From the NCBI GenBank assembly GCA_009775225.1, contig VSPE01000053.1, positions 1 through 12,800 of the forward strand: a stretch of DNA of 12,800 bases, written 5' to 3'. Positions within the stretch are counted from its first letter, which is position 1. Each line of letters begins with the position of its first letter. Below are positions 5,619 through 12,800 of this stretch, in pieces. A program made the position numbers and the translations under genes. Under the pieces are notes generated by a model, which was given only the letters and a program-made list of their open reading frames with translations, searched no databases and had not been told where the DNA came from. Source of the DNA: Muribaculaceae bacterium (GTDB lineage Bacteria; Bacteroidota; Bacteroidia; Bacteroidales; Muribaculaceae).

Positions 5619-7049
5619 ATGAAAAACATATTGTACACACTCCTTGTCACCATAGCCCTTGCGGGCGCCCAGAGCTGCATCGAGGACGAGTTTACCGACT
5701 CGCCCTCCGACCAGCCCTATTTCTCGGTGGAGACGCTCGACTTCGGCACCGTATTTACCGGCGAAGCCACCCCCACGCGTCGCTTCCTCATACACAACCC
5801 CCACTCGAAATCACTGTCGATAAGCGACATACACCTGTCGGGCGACGATGCATCGTGCTTCCGGCTTAACGTCGACGGCATCAGCGGCGACACATTCTCC
5901 GGCGTCGACATCCGCGGCAAAGACTCCATATTCGTGTTCGTGGCCGCCACTTTCCCCGAGCGCGAGGGCCTCGGCGCCGACTACACAGCACAGGTCGACG
6001 TCATCACCAACGGCGTCACCCGGTCGCTCCCTATCGCAGCCTACGGGCTTAATGTGGTGCGACTCAAGGCCGTGACGGCAGAGGCCGACATGCGCCTCAC
6101 CGCCGAAAAACCTTACCAGATATACGACTCTCTCGTGGTAGCCACCGGCGCGACCCTGACCGTGGAAGCCGGCGCAAAGCTGTGCTTCCACGACAAAGCA
6201 TCGCTGATCGTGCGCGGCACCCTGCGTTGCGAGGGCAGCGCCGAAGCCCCCGTGAGCATGGGCGGCGACCGCACCGGCAATGTGGTGGGCGACATTTCCT
6301 TCGACATTATGTCGAGGCAATGGAAAGGCGTGCTCTTCGCCTCCACATCCAAAGGTAATATACTATCGCACACCGTGATACGCAACACCTCAGAGGGCGT
6401 GAGCATCGCCGGAGACCCCGAGGCCGACTATTCGTCCACCCCGCAGCTCTCACTCCACAACAGCGTGCTTACAAACTCCGGCGACCTCGGCCTCCTTGCC
6501 GTACATTCGGCAATCAAAGCTGTAGGCTGCGAGTTCTCCGAAGCCGCCGCGGGTCTTGTGGCGCTGCACGGCGGCAGCCACACGTTCAACCACTGCACCT
6601 TTGCCAACAACTACCTCTTCACTGCCATAGGCGGTGCGGCAGTGCAGTTCTCGCACCTCAGCGCCGACACCAAGACAGGCCTAGACGACAGCTCCGGCCT
6701 GCCCTACGCAGCTGCCGACTTCAGCAACTGCATCCTCTACGGCCTCGGCTCCGAAGTGTCGCACGGCGACCTCACCGGCACCGACGTATATTTCCGCCGA
6801 TGCCTGCTGCGCAGCGCCGGTAAGGACGACGACAACTTCCTGATGTGCGTATGGGACGAAGACCCGCTCTACTATACCGTACGAAACGATTACATCTTCG
6901 ACTACCGCGTCAAGCCCGACTCTCCGGCCATAGGAGCAGCCGACGCCACACTCACCCTCCCCGAGGCCGCCACCGACCGCTACGGCATGCCACGCGGCGC
7001 CGCACCCGACCTCGGCGCCTACGTATACACCGAGCCTGTAGAGGAATGA
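5619..7049 (+). CDS. Surface lipoprotein with Ig-like domain and parallel beta-helix
   Basis: The 476-residue product begins MKNILYTLLVTIALAGAQSC, a lipoprotein signal with the probable lipid cysteine at residue 20. IEDEF follows immediately, and acidic residues at this place are known to favour surface display in Bacteroidetes. Residues about 35-150 resemble an Ig-like ASH or choice-of-anchor domain (YFSVETLDFGTVFTGE, then RRFLIHNP). Residues about 175-440 have short repeated strand patterns such as GTLRCEGSAEAPVSMGG, HTVIRNTSEGVSI and AVGCEFSEAAAGLVALHGG, typical of a right-handed beta-helix. The C-terminal DRYGMPRGAAPDLGAY matches the closing motif seen in many secreted beta-helix proteins. 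No catalytic residues of a polysaccharide lyase can be assigned, so binding or adhesion is as likely as catalysis. Its stop overlaps the glycosyltransferase start by four bases. Confidence 0.8.
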   Translation: MKNILYTLLVTIALAGAQSCIEDEFTDSPSDQPYFSVETLDFGTVFTGEATPTRRFLIHNPHSKSLSISDIHLSGDDASCFRLNVDGISGDTFSGVDIRGKDSIFVFVAATFPEREGLGADYTAQVDVITNGVTRSLPIAAYGLNVVRLKAVTAEADMRLTAEKPYQIYDSLVVATGATLTVEAGAKLCFHDKASLIVRGTLRCEGSAEAPVSMGGDRTGNVVGDISFDIMSRQWKGVLFASTSKGNILSHTVIRNTSEGVSIAGDPEADYSSTPQLSLHNSVLTNSGDLGLLAVHSAIKAVGCEFSEAAAGLVALHGGSHTFNHCTFANNYLFTAIGGAAVQFSHLSADTKTGLDDSSGLPYAAADFSNCILYGLGSEVSHGDLTGTDVYFRRCLLRSAGKDDDNFLMCVWDEDPLYYTVRNDYIFDYRVKPDSPAIGAADATLTLPEAATDRYGMPRGAAPDLGAYVYTEPVEE

Positions 7050-8221
7050 AACTCCTTCTGGTCAACACCGTAGCCACCGGCGGCTCCATACCCGCCTATA
7101 TGCGCACCATAGCCCGCGAAGCACTGCGCAGAGGCTACGACGTGACTATGGCATACGGACGCGGCCTTCCCATGCCCGGAGTGAGAAACATACGCATTGG
7201 CAACGCCCTCGACCATGCCGCACACGGCATCGCCACGCGCCTGTTCGACCGCCACGGCCTCGCATCCCGGGCCTCCACGCGCCGCTTCACAGCCGAGGCC
7301 GAGCGGCTGCAGCCCGACATAATCCACCTCCACAACATACACGGCTACTACCTGCACTACCCCACCCTCTTCGCCTGGCTTAAGAAATACGGCAGGCCGG
7401 TACTATGGTCGATGCACGACTGCTGGGCCTTCACCGGCCACTGCGCCTTCTTCAACAGCCGCGAAGGCTCTTGCCTGCGCTGGCATACAGGATGCGGCGA
7501 GTGCCCGCAGTTGCGGCAATATCCCGCATCTCTCGGCGCCGACCGCAGTGCAGTAAATTTAAAAGACAAAAACCTAACTTTCAATCAAATACCCCCCCTA
7601 CTCAGGATTTTGCCGGTGAGCGACTGGCTTTCCGAGCGCTTAGCTGACTCCTGCCTGGCCGGGATAGCGCGCACAACCGTAAAAATAGACCTCGACACCG
7701 ACATCTTCCGCCCCTCGGGCACTCCTAGGACGCCGCGCGTGCTCGGCGTGGCAAACGTGTGGGATGCGCGCAAGGGCCTCGACTTCTTCGCAAGGCTGCG
7801 GCAAGAGCTGCCCGACAGCGTGGAGATACGGCTCGCCGGCCGCATACCCGGCAAAGTTCCGAAGGGCATAAAGAGCCTAGGCAACATCGCTGACCTCCGC
7901 GAGCTTGCCCGCGAGTACTCCGAAGCCACCGTCACCGTAAGCGCCTCTTATGCCGAGAACTATCCACAGACCATACGCGAGGCTCTGGCCTGCGGATGTG
8001 CCGTGTCCGCGCGCGATACAGGAGGCACACTCGAAGGCCTCATCGGCACCGGGCTGCCCGTGTGGAGCGGCACCGACGACGACAGCCTCGTCAAAGCCGT
8101 GAAAAGCGCACTCGCAGCACCGGCCCACAACCGCCGGGAGTGCGCGTCCCGCTTCGCCGGCACCCCCAATCTCGACATCCTTTTCGGCTTATACACAGAG
8201 CTTAGTATCCGAAATTGTTAA
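7046..8221 (+). CDS. GT4-type glycosyltransferase
   Basis: The 391-residue cytoplasmic enzyme has a GT-B fold with two Rossmann-like halves. The N-terminal half starts MKLLLVNTVATGGSIPAYMR and includes DIIHLHNIHGYYLHYP. A cysteine-rich acceptor-side motif follows: HDCWAFTGHC (125-133), then C143, and GCGECP containing C150 and C153. This pattern is usual in Bacteroidetes capsule and exopolysaccharide transferases of family GT4 and may bind metal. The C-terminal half has the donor-site ARKGLDFF (241-248) and ENYPQTIREALACGCAV (304-320). The ATG overlaps the preceding TGA as ATGA, which implies translational coupling. A longer in-frame opening inside the previous gene is rejected for that reason. 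Residues about 169-185 are encoded by an AT-rich patch that includes a run of seven C. Donor and acceptor sugars are unknown. Confidence 0.9.
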   Translation: MKLLLVNTVATGGSIPAYMRTIAREALRRGYDVTMAYGRGLPMPGVRNIRIGNALDHAAHGIATRLFDRHGLASRASTRRFTAEAERLQPDIIHLHNIHGYYLHYPTLFAWLKKYGRPVLWSMHDCWAFTGHCAFFNSREGSCLRWHTGCGECPQLRQYPASLGADRSAVNLKDKNLTFNQIPPLLRILPVSDWLSERLADSCLAGIARTTVKIDLDTDIFRPSGTPRTPRVLGVANVWDARKGLDFFARLRQELPDSVEIRLAGRIPGKVPKGIKSLGNIADLRELAREYSEATVTVSASYAENYPQTIREALACGCAVSARDTGGTLEGLIGTGLPVWSGTDDDSLVKAVKSALAAPAHNRRECASRFAGTPNLDILFGLYTELSIRNC

Positions 8222-8268
8222 AAAAACGCCCCTCATACATGTTAACAGCCTATTTTTCGGCGTAAAAA

Positions 8269-8301
8269 TTTGCACACATTGCAGAAAATTCACTAATTTT
8301 G
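8269..8301 (+). promoter_or_regulatory. Bacteroidetes-type promoter of the TonB receptor operon
   Basis: TTTG (8269-8272), a 21-nt spacer and TAATTTTG (8294-8301) match the consensus. The transcription start should fall near 8308, giving a leader of about 47 nt that is AT-rich and free of a clear Shine-Dalgarno sequence. The surrounding 8222-8354 gap holds no other gene and no convincing terminator for the glycosyltransferase. Confidence 0.72.
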
Positions 8302-8354
8302 ACGATTTTTCTTCCCAAGTCTGAAAATCACAAAATAACACATAAACAAAACTT

Positions 8355-11129
8355 ATGAAACTTAGACTGTTTTTACTTCTGTTAGTGGCGACTTTGTGGC
8401 CGGCACTGGCAAGTAATGCCGCCACACTCACAGGTGTGGTGGTCAACGGCAATTCGGGCAGCCCCGTGAGCGGCGCAACCGTTTTGCTACGCGACCATAA
8501 TGCGCAGGCAACCACCAATTTCAACGGCCAGTTCCGCCTTGCCGTACCCGACAACACCGAAGGAGTGCTGCTGGTAAACTGCGACGGCTTCCAGCCCTTT
8601 GCAATGGACGTGGCCACAGTTCAGGGCACCGTCAACGTAGGCGAAATCCGCATCACCGCCGAAAACGCCGGTGAAGACTTCTACGGCGACACCGACGACC
8701 TCGTATTCGACGAGACCGCACTCGAAAACGACGAGGGCACATCGCAGAGCGTGGCCGCACTCACAGGTGCAAACGACAACATCTACTACAACACAGCCTC
8801 GTACAACTTCGGCCCCATGTACTTCCGCTACCGCGGCATGGACAACCAGTACCAGAGCGTGTATATCAACGGCCTTAAGATGAACGACCTTGTGCGCGGC
8901 TCCTTCAGCTTCTCCACCCTTCTGGGCATGACAAGCCGCGCATTCCGCAACAAGACCACTACCATAGGCATGGCCGCATCGAACTACGGCTTCGGCGACA
9001 TCGCCGGCTCGGTGAACTACAACACCACCACCGACCTCTATGCCCCCGGCTTCAACGGCTCGGTAGCGTTCACCAACAGCAACTACATGCTGCGCGCCAT
9101 GGCCACATACTCCACCGGCCTCAACAAGCAGGGCTGGGCCTTCACAGTAAGTGCTATCGGCCGCTATGCAAAAGAAGGCGTAATGGAAGGCACATTCTAC
9201 AACTCGGCAGGCCTCTTCCTCTCGCTTGAGAAAAAATTCAATGCAGAGCACTCGCTCACCCTCACAGCCTTCGGCGGCCCCACACAGCGCGCCACAGGCC
9301 GTCCTACCGTGCAGGAAGCCTACGACCTCGCCGGCACAAACCTCTACAACCCCGACTGGGGCTATCAGAACGGCAAGAAGCGTTCTTCGCGCATCACCGA
9401 GACATTCGACCCCACCGTCATCCTCAACTGGCTCTTCAAGAAGAACAACACCACACTCAACACCTCGGCCGCGTTCCGCTCGGTTTACTACAACCGCACA
9501 GCGCTGAACTACTACAACGCCACCGACCCCAACCCCTCATACTACAAGTACCTCCCCTCATACTTCGAAGGCCGTGGCGACGAGGCTGCCGCCGAGTACT
9601 ACACCTGGATGTGGGAGAACGACGAGGCCTTCCGCCAAATCAAGTGGGATGACCTCTACCAAATCAACTACCTCAACAACGTACAGAACGAAAACCTCCC
9701 CGAAGGTCAGAAGCTCGGCTCTTCATACATCATGGAGAACCGCACCAACCACCAGCTAGTGGGTATGTTCAACTCGTATATCAACACCCGCCTCAACTCG
9801 TTCATGACACTTCAGGCCGGCGTATCGTTCAACTATACCAAGAGTTCAAACTACAAGACTATCCGCGACCTCCTCGGCGGCGAGTTCTGGATTGACATCG
9901 ACCCCTTCTCCAACCGTGAAGAATCGGTACGCCCCGGCAACCTCCAGAACGACGTAGACAACCCCAACCGCCGCGTGGGCAAAGGCGACCGCTTCGGCTA
10001 CGACTACGACATCCATGCGCTCCGCGCCGAAGGCTGGCTCCAGAACGTTATCAACCTGCCGAAATGGGATATCAACTACGGCATGATGATAAGCTACACC
10101 CAGTACTTCCGCGACGGCCACATGCGCAACGGCCGCGCGCCCGAGAACTCAAAGGGCCGCAGCGAGACTCTCCGCTTCGACAACGTAATGGCAAAGGCCG
10201 GCGCCACTTATAAAATCGACGGCCGCAACCAGCTCGTGGCTCACGTAGAATACGGCACACGCGCTCCGCTCTTCGACCAGGTATTCATCGCACCCCGCGT
10301 AAAGAACACCGTGGTAAACGGCATTGAAAACGAACGCGACTTCTCGGCCGACCTCAGCTACGTGTGGAACTACCGCCGCTTCCGCGGTTCTATCACCGGC
10401 TTCTACACCGATGTGAACAACGCTATCGAGCGCAACGGCTTCTACGACGACGACTACCAGACATACGCCAACTACATCCTCACCGACGTGAAGCGCGTAT
10501 ACAAAGGCATCGAGCTCGGCATGGCATACAAAATCACCCCCGACATCACCGCCACTTTCGCAGGCCAATACAGCCGCTTCCAGTACAAGAACAACCCCCA
10601 GGGCACACGCTCGTTCGAAAACGGCATGTTCCCCGACACAACCCAGACAGTATATCTCAAGAACTACTATCTCGGCTCCACTCCCCAGTACTGCGCAAAC
10701 ATCGGTATCGACTATGCCGCTCCCAAGAACTGGTTCTTCAACGTAAACTTCACATGGCAGGGCAACGCATACGTAAACCTCGCTCCCCGCTACCACGAAG
10801 CACAGCCCGGCCTCAGCGAGTCGCTCGGCAACTACAAAGACGAGCTTGAAGCCAAGATGGCCGAACTCACCACTCAGGAAAAGATACGCAACGCATACTC
10901 GCTCAACGCATCTATCGGCAAGCTCATCTACATCAACCGCAAGCTGAGCCTCAACATCAACCTCAACCTCAACAACATCACCAATAACCGCGACGTTGTC
11001 ACATACGCCTACCAGCAGGGCCGTCTGCGTACCTCCGGCGACAATGCCTGGGACCGCAACGCATATCCCACACGCTACAACTACGCTCAGGGCTTCCGTA
11101 TGTACCTCAACGTGGGCATCCGCTTCTAA
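8355..11129 (+). CDS. TonB-dependent outer-membrane receptor
   Basis: The 924-residue protein has a Sec signal peptide (about 1-22). A CarboxypepD-regulatory-like beta-sandwich follows (about 24-100; TLTGVVVNGNSGSPVSGATV). Next is a markedly acidic linker (about 104-128; EDFYGDTDDLVFDE), where the TonB box should lie, then a plug domain (about 130-230; FRYRGMDNQYQSVYINGLKM and GFGDIAGSVNY). A 22-strand type beta-barrel rich in alternating aromatic residues completes the protein, which ends in YLNVGIRF with the terminal Phe used for outer-membrane insertion. It imports a ligand through the outer membrane using TonB energy. No SusD-type partner is adjacent, so it is not a standard glycan-utilisation SusC pair. 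The next gene, 12 nt downstream, encodes a DUF5689-type lipoprotein, probably co-transcribed. The ligand is not evident. Confidence 0.93.
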   Translation: MKLRLFLLLLVATLWPALASNAATLTGVVVNGNSGSPVSGATVLLRDHNAQATTNFNGQFRLAVPDNTEGVLLVNCDGFQPFAMDVATVQGTVNVGEIRITAENAGEDFYGDTDDLVFDETALENDEGTSQSVAALTGANDNIYYNTASYNFGPMYFRYRGMDNQYQSVYINGLKMNDLVRGSFSFSTLLGMTSRAFRNKTTTIGMAASNYGFGDIAGSVNYNTTTDLYAPGFNGSVAFTNSNYMLRAMATYSTGLNKQGWAFTVSAIGRYAKEGVMEGTFYNSAGLFLSLEKKFNAEHSLTLTAFGGPTQRATGRPTVQEAYDLAGTNLYNPDWGYQNGKKRSSRITETFDPTVILNWLFKKNNTTLNTSAAFRSVYYNRTALNYYNATDPNPSYYKYLPSYFEGRGDEAAAEYYTWMWENDEAFRQIKWDDLYQINYLNNVQNENLPEGQKLGSSYIMENRTNHQLVGMFNSYINTRLNSFMTLQAGVSFNYTKSSNYKTIRDLLGGEFWIDIDPFSNREESVRPGNLQNDVDNPNRRVGKGDRFGYDYDIHALRAEGWLQNVINLPKWDINYGMMISYTQYFRDGHMRNGRAPENSKGRSETLRFDNVMAKAGATYKIDGRNQLVAHVEYGTRAPLFDQVFIAPRVKNTVVNGIENERDFSADLSYVWNYRRFRGSITGFYTDVNNAIERNGFYDDDYQTYANYILTDVKRVYKGIELGMAYKITPDITATFAGQYSRFQYKNNPQGTRSFENGMFPDTTQTVYLKNYYLGSTPQYCANIGIDYAAPKNWFFNVNFTWQGNAYVNLAPRYHEAQPGLSESLGNYKDELEAKMAELTTQEKIRNAYSLNASIGKLIYINRKLSLNINLNLNNITNNRDVVTYAYQQGRLRTSGDNAWDRNAYPTRYNYAQGFRMYLNVGIRF

Positions 11130-11141
11130 TCATCTCTTAAC

Positions 11142-12800
11142 ATGAAAATGATGAAACGTACATTATTATATATAGCGGCAGCCCTTACAGGCGCCGCCTC
11201 ATTCACTGCCTGCGACAACGATTTCGAAGTGCCCCCCGTGAGCGGCAAGCCCTTCGAGACTGTCGAGACAAACACAACCCTTGCCGACGTCAAGACAGAA
11301 TACTGGAGCGCCCTCAGCACAGCCACCACTATCGGATACGACGCCAACGGCGACACCCTCATATTCAAGGGCCGTGTATGCTCTTCCGACAAGTCGGGCA
11401 ACATATACAAGAACGTAGTGATACAGTCGGTCGACGAAAACGGACAGCAGGTGGCCTTCACCTTCGCCGTAAACGCCTACGACATCTACGAGAAATTCGC
11501 CTACGGCCAGGAAGTGGCAGTAAAGGCCACAGGCCTCGAAATAGGCAACTACCGCAGCCTCCTCCAGCTCGGCTCCATTTCGGGCTCTTCGATGACATTC
11601 ATGGATGAGTCCACATTCTTCGAGCATGTGGTTGCCACCGCACCCTTCGCAGACAAAAAGAGCGTGGTAATCACACCCACCACTATCGCCGAGCTGAACA
11701 CCGTAAAGGCCGACGCTCAGCAGCTCATGATGTGGCAGAGCCGTATCGTAAAAATCGAGAACGTGAGCTTCGTGGAAGCAGGCAAGCCCTGCGCCCTCGG
11801 CGAAAACGTGAGCCGCTACATAACCGACGAAAGCGGAAACCGCCTCGCCGTACGCATGAGCTCACACGCCGACTTCAAAGAGAACCTGCTGCCCTACGGC
11901 ACCGGCTCGGTAACAGGTATCATCACCACCTTCGACAACAGCTGGCAGCTCACCATGATTGACTTCGACGGCCTCGAAGGTTTTGACGGCGAAGGCGAAG
12001 AGCCCAACCCCGGCGAAACCGTGGAACCCGCAGGCGAAGGCACTGTAGAAAGCCCCTACAACGTGGCAAAAGCTCTCGAAATCATAGCATCGGGCAATAT
12101 CCCCGAAGGCAAAGTATATGTGGAAGGCGTAGTATCCAGCATCAAGGAAATCGACACCGGCAACTTCGGCAACGCCACATACTACATCAAAGACGCAAAG
12201 GGCAACGACGAATTCTACATCTATCGCGGATATGCTCTCGGCGGCGAGAAATTCACCGCAGACACCAAGCTTGAAGCAGGAGCCAACGTTGTTATCTACG
12301 GCGAACTCATGAACTTCAAGGGCAACTCGCCCCAGATGGGCCAGGGCAACTACATATACAGCTACAACGGCCAGACCGCAGGCGGAAACCCCGGCGGCGA
12401 ACCCGGCGAACCCGCAGGCGACGGCACCGTAGACAACCCCTACAACGTGGCCAAGACCCTCCAGCTCATCACCTCGGGCAACATCACCGAAGACAAGGTA
12501 TATGTAAAGGGCATCATCTCCAGCATCAAGGAAGTGAGCACCAGCTACGGCAACGCATCCTACTACATCAAGGACGAGAACGGCTCGCAGGAGTTCTACA
12601 TCTTCCGCGGCTACAACCTCGGCAACACTAAGTTCACCGCCGAAAACGAAATCGCAGTGGGCGCTACAGTAGTGGTATACGGCCAGCTCATCAACTATAT
12701 GGACAACACTCCCGAAATGGCCCAGGGCAACTACATATACAGCTACAACGGCCAGACAAGCGGCTCTACAGGCGGCGAGACTCCCAACCCCAACCCCAAC
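11142..12800 (+). CDS. DUF5689-type surface lipoprotein with tandem OB-fold-like repeats (3' partial)
   Basis: An open frame of 553 codons runs without a stop to the right edge, so the C-terminus is missing. It begins MKMMKRTLLYIAAALTGAAS with a lipobox ending at Cys24. DNDFE follows, an acidic stretch consistent with surface export. Residues about 44-275 fit the DUF5689 pattern (TLADVKTEYW, then DTLIFKGRVCSSDKSGNIYK), itself OB-like. After an acidic Pro/Gly linker come two repeats of about 118 residues (295-412 and 423-539). Each holds PYNVAK, YVxGxxSSIKE, YYIKD, EFYIxRGY, VVxYG and NYIYSYNGQT. The second ends in a linker of repeated Asn-Pro, suggesting another module beyond the window. The start is 12 nt after the receptor stop, implying one operon. 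A role as ligand-binding partner of the receptor is likely. Nucleic-acid binding is possible from the OB fold but not shown. Confidence 0.85.
   Translation, partial: MKMMKRTLLYIAAALTGAASFTACDNDFEVPPVSGKPFETVETNTTLADVKTEYWSALSTATTIGYDANGDTLIFKGRVCSSDKSGNIYKNVVIQSVDENGQQVAFTFAVNAYDIYEKFAYGQEVAVKATGLEIGNYRSLLQLGSISGSSMTFMDESTFFEHVVATAPFADKKSVVITPTTIAELNTVKADAQQLMMWQSRIVKIENVSFVEAGKPCALGENVSRYITDESGNRLAVRMSSHADFKENLLPYGTGSVTGIITTFDNSWQLTMIDFDGLEGFDGEGEEPNPGETVEPAGEGTVESPYNVAKALEIIASGNIPEGKVYVEGVVSSIKEIDTGNFGNATYYIKDAKGNDEFYIYRGYALGGEKFTADTKLEAGANVVIYGELMNFKGNSPQMGQGNYIYSYNGQTAGGNPGGEPGEPAGDGTVDNPYNVAKTLQLITSGNITEDKVYVKGIISSIKEVSTSYGNASYYIKDENGSQEFYIFRGYNLGNTKFTAENEIAVGATVVVYGQLINYMDNTPEMAQGNYIYSYNGQTSGSTGGETPNPNPN
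12024..12377 (+). repeat. OB-fold-like module, copy 1
   Basis: The module runs from EPAGEGTV to SYNGQT (residues 295-412 of the lipoprotein). It aligns along its whole length with copy 2. The last 36 nt (12341-12376) are identical to 12722-12757 in copy 2. Confidence 0.85.
12408..12758 (+). repeat. OB-fold-like module, copy 2
   Basis: The module runs from EPAGDGTV to SYNGQT (residues 423-539). At the shared 3' segment its offset from copy 1 is 381 bp, or 127 codons. The earlier parts of the modules are diverged at the DNA level, whereas the 3' ends are identical over 36 nt. This fits duplication followed by local conversion or strong constraint. Confidence 0.85.

Noticed and set aside
6845..7045. 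N-terminal extension of the glycosyltransferase into the lipoprotein gene
   Set aside because: The extension is an arginine-rich shadow of the upstream gene. The GT-B fold begins exactly at the ATGA overlap.
8226..8265. ACGCC/GGCGT hairpin after the glycosyltransferase stop as a terminator
   Set aside because: Only 5 bp with a loop of nearly 30 nt, and the following bases are A rather than T on the plus strand.
8487..9251. 254-codon minus-strand frame inside the TonB receptor gene
   Set aside because: It is a low-complexity Val/Ala/Gly/His shadow typical of the antisense frame of GC-rich coding DNA. The receptor domains are unambiguous.

Overview
This window looks like the chromosome of a fairly GC-rich member of the Bacteroidales, with a Muribaculaceae-like or related gut lineage as my best guess. 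Four things support this: start sites without clear Shine-Dalgarno sequences, promoters of the Bacteroidetes type (TTTG, about 20 nt, TAnnTTTG), a TonB-dependent receptor with an N-terminal carboxypeptidase-regulatory-like domain, and lipoproteins with acidic residues just after the lipid cysteine. The family assignment is inference. I see no tRNA, rRNA, CRISPR array, insertion sequence or phage gene.

Layout from left to right. Positions 6-46 hold a terminator for a plus-strand gene lying off the left edge. Positions 61-1275 (minus) hold a decayed RHS/YD-repeat secreted protein: a signal-peptide fragment and a 339-codon YD-repeat fragment share one frame and are separated by a single TAA. Positions 1351-1608 (minus) hold what appears to be a free-standing structured non-coding RNA of about 257 nt, with its own consensus promoter, several helices and a strong intrinsic terminator. 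I cannot assign it to a known family. Positions 1837-2403 (plus) encode elongation factor P with its own promoter and terminator. Positions 2497-3255 (plus) encode an acyl-ACP thioesterase. It converges through a bidirectional terminator on a minus-strand butyrate kinase and phosphate butyryltransferase operon (buk 3322-4542, ptb 4558-5463). Divergent from ptb, a plus-strand pair overlaps by ATGA: a beta-helix surface lipoprotein (5619-7049) and a GT4 glycosyltransferase (7046-8221). A promoter at 8269-8301 then drives a TonB-dependent receptor (8355-11129). Twelve bases later comes a lipoprotein that runs off the right edge (11142-12800, partial). It carries a DUF5689-like region and at least two tandem OB-fold-like repeats.

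How the genes relate. The ptb-buk pair should convert butyryl-CoA or a branched acyl-CoA to the free acid with ATP formation. The thioesterase acts on acyl-ACP and is transcribed separately. The receptor and modular lipoprotein form an uptake or binding unit at the outer membrane with no SusD partner. The items most worth following up are the orphan structured RNA and the tandem-repeat lipoprotein beside its receptor. The C-terminal extension on butyrate kinase and the single in-frame stop in the RHS-type gene come next.
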